Of a DNA stretch of 64,000 bases, positions 7,061-15,017 are shown piece by piece (position 1 is the first letter of the stretch; every line of letters begins with the position of its first letter). The position numbers and the translations under genes are program-made. Where the stretch lies: contig NZ_WSRO01000002.1 in the NCBI RefSeq assembly GCF_009769735.1, forward strand, positions 1,550,001 to 1,614,000, given 5' to 3'. Below the pieces are notes generated by a model. The model made no database searches and was not told the origin of the DNA. It saw only the letters and a program-made list of their open reading frames with translations. The stretch is from Streptomyces sp. BA2. Lineage in GTDB: Bacteria > Actinomycetota > Actinomycetes > Streptomycetales > Streptomycetaceae.

Positions 7061-8551
7061 ATGACTTCTCCGCTCACAGCCGCCTCCGCGTCCCCGGAGC
7101 GCTGGTCCCCGCGTCTGTGGGGCACTCTCCTCGTGCTCTGCGCCGCGATGTTCCTCGACGCACTCGACGTATCGATGGTCGGCGTCGCGCTGCCCTCCAT
7201 CGGCTCGGAACTGAACCTCTCCACCTCGACCCTCCAGTGGGTCGTCAGCGGCTACATCCTCGGCTACGGCGGCCTCCTGCTCCTGGGCGGCCGGGCCGCC
7301 GACCTGCTCGGCCGGCGCCGCGTCTTCCTCATCGCACTCGCCGTCTTCGCCCTCGCCTCGCTGCTCGGCGGGTTCGTCGACTCGGGTCCGCTGCTCATCG
7401 CGAGCCGCTTCATCAAGGGCCTGAGCGCCGCGTTCACCGCGCCCGCGGGCCTGTCCATCATCACGACGACGTTCGCCGAGGGCCCGGTCCGCAACCGCGC
7501 GCTCACCATCTACACCACCTGCGCCGCCACCGGCTTCTCCATGGGACTCGTCCTCTCCGGACTGCTCACCGAGGCCAGCTGGCGCCTGACGATGCTGCTG
7601 CCCGCACCCATCGCCGTCATCGCGCTGATCGCCGGACTCAAGCTGATCCCGCGCAGCGCCCGCGAGAAGAACGCCGGCGGCTACGACGTACCGGGCGCCG
7701 TCACCGGCACGGCGGCGATGCTGCTCCTCGTGTTCACGGTCGTCGAGGCACCGGAGGCCGGCTGGGCTTCGGCCCGCACCCTCCTGTCGTTCCTCGCCGC
7801 GGCCGTGCTGCTCGCCGTCTTCGTACGCATCGAACTGCGCACCGCGAGCCCCCTGATCCGCCTCGGCGTCCTGCGCTCAGGGCCCCAACTCCGGGCGCAG
7901 ATCGGTGCGATGACGTTCTTCGGCGGCTATGTCTCCTTCCAGTTCCTGGCCACGCAGTACTTCCAGACACTGCTCGGCTGGTCCGCCCTGGAGACCGCGC
8001 TCGCCTTCCTGCCCGCGGGCGCTCTGGTCGCCCTGTCGTCCACGAAGGTCGGCTCGGTGATCGACCGGTTCGGCACTCCGCGGGTCATCGTGGCGGGCTT
8101 CGTCCTGCTCGTCGCCTCGTACGTGCTGTTCCTGCGCGTCAGCCTCACCCCGTCGTACGCGTCCATGGTGCTGCCCTCCATGATCCTGCTCGGCTTCGCG
8201 TGCGCCCTGGTCTTCCCCTCGCTCAACATCCAGGCCACCAACGGCGTGGACGACGACGAGCAGGGCATGGTCTCGGGCCTCCTGAACACCTCGATCCAGG
8301 TGGGCGGCGCGATCTTCCTCGCCGTCGTCACGGCCGTGATCACCGCGGCCTCCCACGGAGCCGACGCCTCGCCGCAGGCCGTGCTCGACAGCTACCGGCC
8401 CGGCCTGATCGTGGTGACGGCCATCGCGGTCGCGGGGCTGCTCATCACCCTCACCGGAGTACGGACGCGGCGTACGCGGGAGACGGTCGTCGTCGCGAAG
8501 TCGCAGCCCCAGGAGGCGGCGGAGAGGGAGCCGGTGGCCGCCCGCGACTGA
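7061..8551 (+). CDS. MFS drug exporter, DHA2-like (14 helices)
   Basis: A 496-residue inner-membrane antiporter of the EmrB/QacA type. It shows LDALDVSMVGVALPSIG in helix 1 (motif D1), LGGRAADLLGRRRVF after helix 2 (motif A), and a hydrophobic profile fitting 14 segments. The family exports hydrophobic drugs or the cell's own metabolites against proton influx. The divergent MarR gene suggests induction by a substrate. ATG 7061 is preferred over a GTG three codons earlier. There is no Shine-Dalgarno sequence and the operator lies immediately upstream, so a leaderless mRNA is likely. Downstream stands a strong terminator. Confidence 0.9.
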   Translation: MTSPLTAASASPERWSPRLWGTLLVLCAAMFLDALDVSMVGVALPSIGSELNLSTSTLQWVVSGYILGYGGLLLLGGRAADLLGRRRVFLIALAVFALASLLGGFVDSGPLLIASRFIKGLSAAFTAPAGLSIITTTFAEGPVRNRALTIYTTCAATGFSMGLVLSGLLTEASWRLTMLLPAPIAVIALIAGLKLIPRSAREKNAGGYDVPGAVTGTAAMLLLVFTVVEAPEAGWASARTLLSFLAAAVLLAVFVRIELRTASPLIRLGVLRSGPQLRAQIGAMTFFGGYVSFQFLATQYFQTLLGWSALETALAFLPAGALVALSSTKVGSVIDRFGTPRVIVAGFVLLVASYVLFLRVSLTPSYASMVLPSMILLGFACALVFPSLNIQATNGVDDDEQGMVSGLLNTSIQVGGAIFLAVVTAVITAASHGADASPQAVLDSYRPGLIVVTAIAVAGLLITLTGVRTRRTRETVVVAKSQPQEAAEREPVAARD

Positions 8552-8572
8552 CTGCCCGACCGATCAACAGGC

Positions 8573-8608
8573 CGCTCCCGGCGCGCGGTTGCTTGCCCGC
8601 CGGGAGCG
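8573..8608 (+). terminator. rho-independent-type hairpin after the exporter
   Basis: CGCTCCCGGCG and CGCCGGGAGCG form a perfect 11-base-pair stem with a 14-base loop, 21 bases after the exporter stop. There is no U-run, as is usual for Streptomyces terminators. Confidence 0.7.
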
Positions 8609-8627
8609 CGCACCGCACACTCTGAGG

Positions 8628-8903
8628 ATGGGGCGAAGGACGCAGGCCGAGCGCGACGCGGACACTGTGGAGATCGGCTTCGCGCTCTTCGCCGCCACGT
8701 CCTTCGCGGGCTGCACGGCGCTGGCCGTGGCCTCACCGGCGTTCTTCTTCGGCGTGACGTCACCCAGCGAGGGCACGCTGGTCCGGGCCGGCGTGATCGC
8801 GGGGGCCGTCGTCTTCGTCGTCTCCCTGGTGACGATCCTCGTACGCCACCGGCGCGCGACGCGTCAGCCGAGCCAGCCGGGGCGTACCAGGCCGGACTCG
8901 TAG
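8628..8903 (+). CDS. small two-helix membrane protein (DUF6332-like)
   Basis: A 91-residue protein beginning MGRRTQAERDADTVEIGFAL, which I recognise as resembling the Streptomyces DUF6332 family. Two hydrophobic segments (about 16-47 and 56-77) flank a short loop and a basic tail. No function is known. ATG 8628 has GAGG five bases before. Its 3' end runs 40 bases into the 3' end of the response-regulator gene on the other strand, so the two transcripts would be complementary there. Confidence 0.6.
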   Translation: MGRRTQAERDADTVEIGFALFAATSFAGCTALAVASPAFFFGVTSPSEGTLVRAGVIAGAVVFVVSLVTILVRHRRATRQPSQPGRTRPDS

Positions 8904-9529
8904 GCCAGGACGACCAGTTGGGCGCGGTCCCGGGCGCCGAGCTTCACCATGGTCCTGCTGACGTGCGTCTTCGCGGTGAGCGGGCTGACGACCAGACGGC
9001 GGGCGATCTCCTCGTTCGACAGGCCGATGCCGACCAGCGCCATCACCTCCCGCTCCCGCTCGGTGAGTTCACCCAGCGGCTCGGGCCCCGTGGGTTCCTT
9101 GGAGCGGGCCGCGAACTCGGCGATGAGGCGGCGCGTCACACCGGGCGAGAGCAACGCGTCGCCGTCGACCACCGCCCGGACGGCACGCAGCAGTTCCTCG
9201 GGCTCGGTGTCCTTGACGAGGAATCCCGAAGCCCCGGAACGGATCGCCTCGAAGACGTACTCGTCCAGCTCGAAGGTGGTCAGCATGACCACCTTGACGT
9301 CGTTCAGGTCCGGCTCTTCGGTGATCTTCCGGGTCGCGGCGAGCCCGTCGAGCAGCGGCATGCGGATGTCCATCAGGACGACGTCGGGCCGCAGTTCCCG
9401 CACCATGCGCACGGCTTCCTCGCCGTCCGCGGCCTCTCCGGCGACCTCGATGTCCCGCTGGGCGTCGAGCAGCGCCTTGAACCCTGCCCTGACCAACGAC
9501 TGGTCATCGGCGAGCAGTACGCGGATCAC
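8864..9529 (-). CDS. response regulator, NarL/FixJ family
   Basis: A 221-residue two-domain DNA-binding regulator. The receiver has the acidic pair in LLADDQ and the phospho-acceptor Asp in DVVLMDIRMP; the output domain is a LuxR-type helix-turn-helix (LTEREREVMALVGIGLSNEEIARRL ... TAKTHVSRTM). It is the partner of the histidine kinase immediately upstream: the GTG start overlaps the kinase stop as GTGA, with AGGAGG four bases before. Regulated genes are not evident; the perfect palindrome before the kinase may be its own binding site. Confidence 0.93.
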   Translation of the reverse strand: MIRVLLADDQSLVRAGFKALLDAQRDIEVAGEAADGEEAVRMVRELRPDVVLMDIRMPLLDGLAATRKITEEPDLNDVKVVMLTTFELDEYVFEAIRSGASGFLVKDTEPEELLRAVRAVVDGDALLSPGVTRRLIAEFAARSKEPTGPEPLGELTEREREVMALVGIGLSNEEIARRLVVSPLTAKTHVSRTMVKLGARDRAQLVVLAYESGLVRPGWLG

Positions 9530-10782
9530 TGGTCCTCCTGAGGTGACGTGCGGGTGGGCAGTACGGCGGTGACCCGGAATCCCCCGTCCGGGCGCGAGCC
9601 CGCCTCGATCGTGCCATTCAGGGCCGCGGCGCGCTCCCGCATTCCCGCGAGACCGTTGCCGCTGCCGCCCGCGTCCGCGCCGGTCGCGGGGCCGTCGTCG
9701 TCCACCCGCAGGGTGAGCGCCGCGGCCTCGTACCGCACAAGCACGCGCGCGTGCCGCGATCCCGAGTGGCGTACGACGTTCGTGAGGGCCTCCTGGATGA
9801 TGCGGAAGGCGGCGAGGTCGACGCCGGGCGCCGGCTTCCTGCCGGTTCCTTGCGTGTCGACGTCGACCGTGAGCCCCGTACTGGCGGCCTGCTGCACGAG
9901 CTCGGGCAGCCGGTCGAGCCCGGGAGCAGGGGCGCGCGGCGCGTCACCGGGTGCTCGGAGCGTGTCGAGTACCTGACGGACCTCCCCAAGGGCCTCCTTG
10001 CTCGCGGCCTTGATGGTGGTCAGGGCGGTGCGGGCCTGCTCGGGGTCGGAGTCGAGGAGCGCGAGGCCGACGCCCGCCTGGACGTTGATCACGGAGATGC
10101 TGTGCGCGAGGACGTCGTGCAGCTCGCGGGCCATGCGCAGACGCTCCTCGTCGGCCCGCCGCTTGGCGGCCTGCGCGCGCTCGGCACGCTCCTTCATCCA
10201 CTGCTCGCGTCGTACGCGGGCCAGCTCGGACACGGCGATGATGGCGACGACCCAGACGGCGACGACGGTCTCCTCGCCCCAGGTCCGCGGTCCGTCACCG
10301 TCCGGCGGCAGCCACCGGTAGAGCCAGTGCGCGACCAGCAGATGCCCGGCCCACAGCATCGCGACGGCGCCCCACGCGGCGCGCCGGTGCCCAGCGACGA
10401 CCGCGGCGAAGCAGCCGACGGCGACGGTGATGAGGACCGGGCCGTACGCGTACCCGGCCCCGAGGTAGACGAGGGCGGTCCCTGCCGTGACGTACGCGAC
10501 CGGGACCGGGTGGCGGTGGCGCAGCAGGAGCGAGACCGTGCCCGCGAGGAGGAGCAGCCGGGCGTAGGTGTCGAGCGGCTCGCGGTCGAGCTGGCCTTCC
10601 GCCGCGTACTTCGAGCCGATCTGCACGAACACGGTGATCGCCAGGGTCGTCAGCCACGGCAGCCTGCTGACGTTCCCCGTCTCGTCGCGCTGGTTCCACC
10701 ACGGCGGCCCCTGCCGCCACATCGCCGGTCCGCCCCAGGGCAGGGGCGGACCGCCGCGCCTGTGTTCGCGCTGCTCATCCAT
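9526..10782 (-). CDS. two-component sensor histidine kinase (HisKA_3 type)
   Basis: A 418-residue membrane kinase. A short cytoplasmic proline/tryptophan-rich N-terminus is followed by about five to six hydrophobic segments (roughly residues 40-185) with little extracellular loop, then a coiled linker and the dimerisation/phosphorylation block MARELHDVLAHSISVINVQAG. The ATPase domain has NVVRHSG, DDDGP and GNGLAGMRERAAALNG. Kinases with such buried sensors usually respond to membrane-perturbing signals; here that is inference. Start taken at ATG 10782; a GTG three codons upstream is also possible. Cotranscribed with the response regulator. Confidence 0.92.
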   Translation of the reverse strand: MDEQREHRRGGPPLPWGGPAMWRQGPPWWNQRDETGNVSRLPWLTTLAITVFVQIGSKYAAEGQLDREPLDTYARLLLLAGTVSLLLRHRHPVPVAYVTAGTALVYLGAGYAYGPVLITVAVGCFAAVVAGHRRAAWGAVAMLWAGHLLVAHWLYRWLPPDGDGPRTWGEETVVAVWVVAIIAVSELARVRREQWMKERAERAQAAKRRADEERLRMARELHDVLAHSISVINVQAGVGLALLDSDPEQARTALTTIKAASKEALGEVRQVLDTLRAPGDAPRAPAPGLDRLPELVQQAASTGLTVDVDTQGTGRKPAPGVDLAAFRIIQEALTNVVRHSGSRHARVLVRYEAAALTLRVDDDGPATGADAGGSGNGLAGMRERAAALNGTIEAGSRPDGGFRVTAVLPTRTSPQEDQ

Positions 10783-10841
10783 GTCGGCCACGCTAAACCG
10801 CGCGGCGGGCGGCGGGCGTCAGCCGGACGGGGCGATCACGC

Positions 10842-10859
10842 GTACTCCCGCGGGAGTAC
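10842..10859. promoter_or_regulatory. perfect 18-base palindrome before the kinase-regulator operon
   Basis: GTACTCCCGCGGGAGTAC is a perfect palindrome about 60 bases upstream of the histidine-kinase start. The spacing and symmetry fit a binding site for a dimeric LuxR-type response regulator, giving autoregulation. As DNA it could also fold into a hairpin, but no gene end lies close enough for it to be a clear terminator. Confidence 0.55.
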
Positions 10860-10913
10860 CTCGAAGGCACCCGAGGCCCGCACCCGCGGGGGCGAGGCTC
10901 TGAGACCGAAGGC

Positions 10914-11612
10914 TCAGCTCTGCTCCAACAGCCCGACTCCGTGGGCGAGTTGAGTGGCCGCGTACGAGAAGAACACCGCACGGTCCTCGACGACGCGGTT
11001 GAACTGCCCGAACACCTCGAAGCCCACGAGCCCGAACAGCTGGGCCCACGCCGCGACCATCGCCGTGATCACCGCCGGCGGCAGATCGGGCGCGAGATCG
11101 GCCGCGATCCGCTCGGCCTCGGTACGCAGCCCGCCCGGCAGCGGCCGCACGGCGACGCCACGTCTCTGATGGGCGTCGCGCAGGATCCCGATGAGCAGCT
11201 GCCCGACGCGGGCGGCGGCTTCGACCGTGGAGGCGGGCGCGCTGTAACCGGGGACGGGCGAGCCGTAGATGAGGGCGTACTCGTGCGGATGCGCGAGCGC
11301 CCAGGACCGCACGGCCTCGCACACGACCGTCCAGCGACGCACAGGTTCGGCCGACGCGACCTCGGCGTGCGCCTGCTCGGCGGCGGCGCCGAGGGAGTCG
11401 TAGGCGTCGATGATGAGCGCGGTCAGGAGTTCGTCGCGGCTGGGGAAGTAGCGGTAGAGGGCGGAGGACACCATGCCGAGCTCGCGGGCGACGGCGCGCA
11501 GCGAGAGCTTGGCGGCGCCGTCGGCGGCCAGCTGTCTGCGCGCCTCGTCCTTGATGGCGGCGGTGACTTCGATTCGGGCGCGGGCCCTGGCCCCGCTGGT
11601 GGCGCTGCTCAT
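10914..11612 (-). CDS. TetR-family transcriptional regulator
   Basis: A 232-residue repressor. The N-terminal helix-turn-helix reads LSLRAVARELGMVSSALYRYFPSRDELL; the remainder is an all-helical ligand domain with a TetR_C-like WAQLFGLVGFEVFGQF segment. The start at ATG 11612 is set by the short basic lead-in (SGARARARIEVTAAI) that usually precedes the DNA-binding helix. It is divergent from the deazaflavin-type reductase gene and the intervening 174 bases contain two GAGAGCA/TGCTCTC palindromes, so it probably controls both genes. The inducer is unknown. Confidence 0.88.
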   Translation of the reverse strand: MSSATSGARARARIEVTAAIKDEARRQLAADGAAKLSLRAVARELGMVSSALYRYFPSRDELLTALIIDAYDSLGAAAEQAHAEVASAEPVRRWTVVCEAVRSWALAHPHEYALIYGSPVPGYSAPASTVEAAARVGQLLIGILRDAHQRRGVAVRPLPGGLRTEAERIAADLAPDLPPAVITAMVAAWAQLFGLVGFEVFGQFNRVVEDRAVFFSYAATQLAHGVGLLEQS

Positions 11613-11689
11613 ACGGGCAGTGTGCCATGCGTTCGGAGCGGTGCACCAAAACGAGATCGGCGCACCTCGATGTGAGCGCCGCACACTTT

Positions 11690-11705
11690 CGAGAGCACTG
11701 CTCTT
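11690..11705. promoter_or_regulatory. TetR operator copy 1
   Basis: CGAGAGCACTGCTCTT is a near-perfect palindrome centred on one base, with half-site GAGAGCA. It shares its core with the second copy about 50 bases away, upstream of the divergent TetR gene. Confidence 0.65.
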
Positions 11706-11742
11706 GAAATGGAGCACCCATCTCGTGCACACTGCTCTTAAG

Positions 11743-11759
11743 CGAGAGCAGTGCTCTCG
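11743..11759. promoter_or_regulatory. TetR operator copy 2
   Basis: CGAGAGCAGTGCTCTCG is a perfect 17-base palindrome, 28 bases before the start of the reductase. Binding here would block its transcription or initiation. The paired arrangement with copy 1 suggests one regulator acting on both divergent genes. Confidence 0.7.
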
Positions 11760-11786
11760 GAATCCCTCCCGACTCTGGCGGTCACC

Positions 11787-12275
11787 ATGTCTTCCTCCTC
11801 CCCCTCGGCGTCGTCCTCCTCCGGCTCCCCCACCCCCTACTACCTCAAGGGCAGCCCGCTCGCCGTGCGGCTCAACAGCGTGATCGGCTGGCTGGCGCGG
11901 CGCGGAATCAGCCTTGCGGGGTCGGCCGAGCTCTCCGTACGGGGGCGCAAGAGCGGGCAGATGCAGCGCATCCCGGTCAACCCGTTCACGTACGAAGGCG
12001 CCCAGTACCTGATCTCGGCCCGCGGGCACTCGCAGTGGGTGCGCAACATGCGCGTGGCGGGCGGCGGTGAGCTGCGCGTGGGACGCAAGGTCCGCGCGTT
12101 CACCGTCGAGGAGGTCCCGGACGCCGAGAAGCTGCCGCTGCTGCGCGGCTATCTGGAGAAGTGGGGCTGGGAGGTCAACCAGTACTTCAAGGGCGTCACC
12201 GCCAAGTCCACGGACGCGGAGATCGAGGCGGCCGCGGGCGACCACCCCGTCTTCCGCGTCACCCTCACGAAGTGA
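11787..12275 (+). CDS. deazaflavin (F420)-dependent nitroreductase-family protein
   Basis: A 162-residue protein of the actinobacterial DDN/F420H2-dependent reductase family: a split beta-barrel with the marks LSVRGRKSGQMQRIPVNPFTYEGAQYLISARG and WVRNMRVAGGGELRVGRK. The family uses reduced F420, or in some cases FMN or fatty acids. The N-terminus is a serine-rich stretch (SSSSPSASSSS) before the fold. ATG 11787 is chosen because upstream ATG/TTG codons fall within the palindromic operator. It is probably controlled by the divergent TetR protein. Confidence 0.82.
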   Translation: MSSSSPSASSSSGSPTPYYLKGSPLAVRLNSVIGWLARRGISLAGSAELSVRGRKSGQMQRIPVNPFTYEGAQYLISARGHSQWVRNMRVAGGGELRVGRKVRAFTVEEVPDAEKLPLLRGYLEKWGWEVNQYFKGVTAKSTDAEIEAAAGDHPVFRVTLTK

Positions 12276-12321
12276 GGCCGGGCTGCCACGAGCGGAGCCA
12301 GTCCACCAGCCCCGCCCGGCC
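12276..12321. terminator. possible bidirectional terminator between convergent genes
   Basis: GGCCGGGC directly after the reductase stop pairs with GCCCGGCC at the end of the flavoprotein gene; an inner GGGCTG/CAGCCC pair could extend it. The long loop makes it weaker than other hairpins in the window. Confidence 0.35.
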
Positions 12322-13523
12322 TACCGGTCCAGCGCGCTCAGCGCCCGGCCCGCCAGCGGATGGTTCCGCACCAGCTCGCCGAGCGTCGTCGAGCCACGGG
12401 TGATCCGCGCGAACGCGTTCCACGCGGGACGGAACCCCGTGATCGCCGCGTGCAGCGCGCCAGGACGGCGCTCGAAGACGGTGAGCATGCGCCGCCCGAC
12501 GCTCATCTCGACGCCGAGGCCCGCCTTGATGGCGAACGCGTAGTTCAGGGCCTGGCGGCGGGCGTCGACCGCGTCGTGCGCCTCGCCGATCCGCACCGCC
12601 CACTCCCCCGCGAGCCGCCCCGAGCGCAGCGCGAAGGAGATGCCTTCGCGCGTCCACGGTTCGAGCAGCCCCGCCGCGTCACCGCACACCACGACCCGGC
12701 CGCGCGAAAGCGGCGAATCGTCGCTCCGGCAGCGCGTCAGATGCCCGGAGGAGATGCTCGGCTCGAAGCCCGCGAGGCCGAGGCGGGCGATGAAGTCCTC
12801 CAAGTACCGCTTGGTGGCCGAGCCTTCGCCGCGTGCGGAGATGACACCGACGGTGAGGGTGTCGCCCTTGGGGAACACCCATCCGTAACTGCCCGGCATC
12901 GGGCCCCAGTCGATGAGGACCCGGCCCGCCCAGTCCTCGGCGACGCTCTGCGGCACCGGGATCTCGGCCTCAAGACCCAGGTCCACCTGGTCGAGCTTCA
13001 CGCCGACATGTGCACCTATGCGGCTCGCGCTGCCGTCGGCCCCGACGACCGCGCGGGCGAGCACCGTCTCGCCGCCCTGAAGGACCACCGCCACCGTCCG
13101 CCGGTCGGGCACCGCGGAGCCGTGCTGCTCCACGCGCGCGACGGTGACGCCGACGCGCAGCTCGGCGCCCGCCTTCTGCGCGTGCTCGACCAGTTGCTGG
13201 TCGAACTCGGGGCGGTTGATCAGCCCGAAGAGCATCTGCTTCGAGCGGCGGGTGCGGGAGAACTTGCCGTCCAGGGAGAACGTCACCGCGTGCACCCGGT
13301 CCCTCAAGGGCAGTTCGAACCCGGGCGGGAGCGCGTCACGCGAGGGGCCGATGATGCCGCCGCCACATGTCTTGTACCGGGGCAGTTCGGCTTTCTCCAG
13401 GACGAGGACACTGCGTCCCGCGACGGCTGCCGCATAGGCCGCCGACGCCCCCGCCGGCCCTGCTCCCACCACGACGACGTCCCACACGTACTGCGCGTCG
13501 TCCGCTGAGTTCTCGCTGCTCAC
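12321..13523 (-). CDS. geranylgeranyl reductase-family FAD flavoprotein
   Basis: A 400-residue FAD oxidoreductase. The N-terminal Rossmann motif is VVVGAGPAGASAAY, followed by LPRYKTCGGGIIG (the CGGG pattern of the family), GADGSASRIG and CGDAAGLLEPWTREGISFALRSG near residue 285. Such enzymes reduce prenyl chains of menaquinone, lipids or carotenoids, or act as related dehydrogenases. No partner pathway is visible next to it. GTG start at 13523; the next gene begins divergently 135 bases away, so both promoters lie in that gap. Confidence 0.87.
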   Translation of the reverse strand: MSSENSADDAQYVWDVVVVGAGPAGASAAYAAAVAGRSVLVLEKAELPRYKTCGGGIIGPSRDALPPGFELPLRDRVHAVTFSLDGKFSRTRRSKQMLFGLINRPEFDQQLVEHAQKAGAELRVGVTVARVEQHGSAVPDRRTVAVVLQGGETVLARAVVGADGSASRIGAHVGVKLDQVDLGLEAEIPVPQSVAEDWAGRVLIDWGPMPGSYGWVFPKGDTLTVGVISARGEGSATKRYLEDFIARLGLAGFEPSISSGHLTRCRSDDSPLSRGRVVVCGDAAGLLEPWTREGISFALRSGRLAGEWAVRIGEAHDAVDARRQALNYAFAIKAGLGVEMSVGRRMLTVFERRPGALHAAITGFRPAWNAFARITRGSTTLGELVRNHPLAGRALSALDR

Positions 13524-13658
13524 GTTGGTCTACCGCTCCCGATCCAGCTGTTGGCCGCGCTTTCCAAAGCATCCTACGGCGGGCACCTCGGCCACCCTCC
13601 TGTGGGAGGATCACACCACCCACATCCGTACAACGTCGCACCTACGAGGAGCGTGCCC

Positions 13659-15014
13659 ATGTCGCCGAATCCGATCGCCGAGACCGTCGCCTCGCTCATG
13701 CCGGAGGCGAAGGCGGAGCTCACCGAACTGGTGGCCTTCAAGTCGGTGGCGGACTTCGATCAGTTCCCCAAGAGCGAGAGCGAGGCCGCCGCGAACTGGG
13801 TGGCGGACGCGCTGCGCGCCGAGGGGTTCCAGGACGTGGCCCTGCTCGACACCCCGGACGGCACGCAGTCGGTGTACGGCCTGCTGCCGGGCCCCGAGGG
13901 CGCTCCCACCGTGCTGCTCTACGCGCACTACGACGTGCAGCCGCCGCTCGACGAGTCGGCGTGGACCACCCCGCCGTTCGAGCTGACCGAGCGCGACGGG
14001 CGCTGGTACGGACGCGGCAGCGCCGACTGCAAGGGCGGCATCCTGATGCACCTGCTCGCGCTGCGCGCCCTGAAGGCGAACGGCGGTGTCCCGGTGACCG
14101 TCAAGGTGATCGCCGAGGGTTCCGAGGAGCAGGGCACGGGCGGTCTCGAGCGGTACGCCGAGCAGCACCCCGGCCTCCTCGCGGCCGACACCATCGTCAT
14201 CGGCGACGCGGGCAACTTCCGCGTCGGCCTGCCGACGGTCACGGCCACGCTCCGCGGCATGACCCTCATGCGCGTCCGCATCGACACCCTTGAGGGCAAT
14301 CTGCACTCGGGACAGTTCGGCGGCGCGGCCCCCGACGCGCTCGCGGCACTGATCCGGGTGCTCGACTCACTGCGCGCGGAGGACGGCTCGACGACGGTCG
14401 ACGGGCTCACGGGCGACGAGGTGTGGGACGGGCTTCAGTACGAAGAGGACACTTTCCGCAAGGACGCCAAGGTCCTCGACGGCGTCCGTCTCGTCGGCAA
14501 GGGCACGGTCGCCGACCGCATCTGGGTGCGTCCCGCGGTCACGGTGCTCGGCATCGACTGCCCGCCGGTGGTCGGCGCGACCCCGTCCGTACAGGCGGCA
14601 GCGCGGGCGCTGATCAGCCTGCGGGTGCCGCCGGGCGTGGACGCGGCCGAGGCCACCAAGCTCCTGCAGGCGCACCTGGAGTCGCACACCCCCTGGGGCG
14701 CGCGGGTGACCACCGAGCAGATCGGGCAGGGCCAGGCGTTCCGCGCTGACACCACGAGCCCGGCGTACGCGGCGATGGCGGAGGCGATGGGCGAGGCGTT
14801 CCCGGGCGAGGAGATGCAGTACGCGGGGCAGGGCGGCACGATCCCGCTGTGCAACACCCTCGCCGCGCTCTACCCCGAGGCGGAGATCCTGCTCATCGGT
14901 CTCAGCGAGCCCGAGGCGCAGATCCACGCGGTCAACGAGAGCGTGTCGCCACAGGAGTTGGAGCGGCTCTCGGTGGCCGAGGCACTGTTCCTCCAGAAGT
15001 ACGCGACGCGCTGA
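13659..15014 (+). CDS. M20-family dipeptidase
   Basis: A 451-residue cytosolic metallopeptidase. The dinuclear zinc site is seen in order: YAHYDVQPP (His and Asp), GRGSADCKGG (bridging Asp), EGSEEQGTGG (catalytic and metal Glu), GDAGNFRVGLP and a late His in IHAVNESV. A dimerisation domain with the substrate His (LEGNLHSGQFGG) is inserted in the middle. Length and motifs match the broad dipeptidase group that cleaves dipeptides or acylated amino acids. ATG 13659 has GAGGA eight bases before; upstream in-frame reading lacks similarity. Confidence 0.9.
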   Translation: MSPNPIAETVASLMPEAKAELTELVAFKSVADFDQFPKSESEAAANWVADALRAEGFQDVALLDTPDGTQSVYGLLPGPEGAPTVLLYAHYDVQPPLDESAWTTPPFELTERDGRWYGRGSADCKGGILMHLLALRALKANGGVPVTVKVIAEGSEEQGTGGLERYAEQHPGLLAADTIVIGDAGNFRVGLPTVTATLRGMTLMRVRIDTLEGNLHSGQFGGAAPDALAALIRVLDSLRAEDGSTTVDGLTGDEVWDGLQYEEDTFRKDAKVLDGVRLVGKGTVADRIWVRPAVTVLGIDCPPVVGATPSVQAAARALISLRVPPGVDAAEATKLLQAHLESHTPWGARVTTEQIGQGQAFRADTTSPAYAAMAEAMGEAFPGEEMQYAGQGGTIPLCNTLAALYPEAEILLIGLSEPEAQIHAVNESVSPQELERLSVAEALFLQKYATR

Positions 15015-15017
15015 CCG

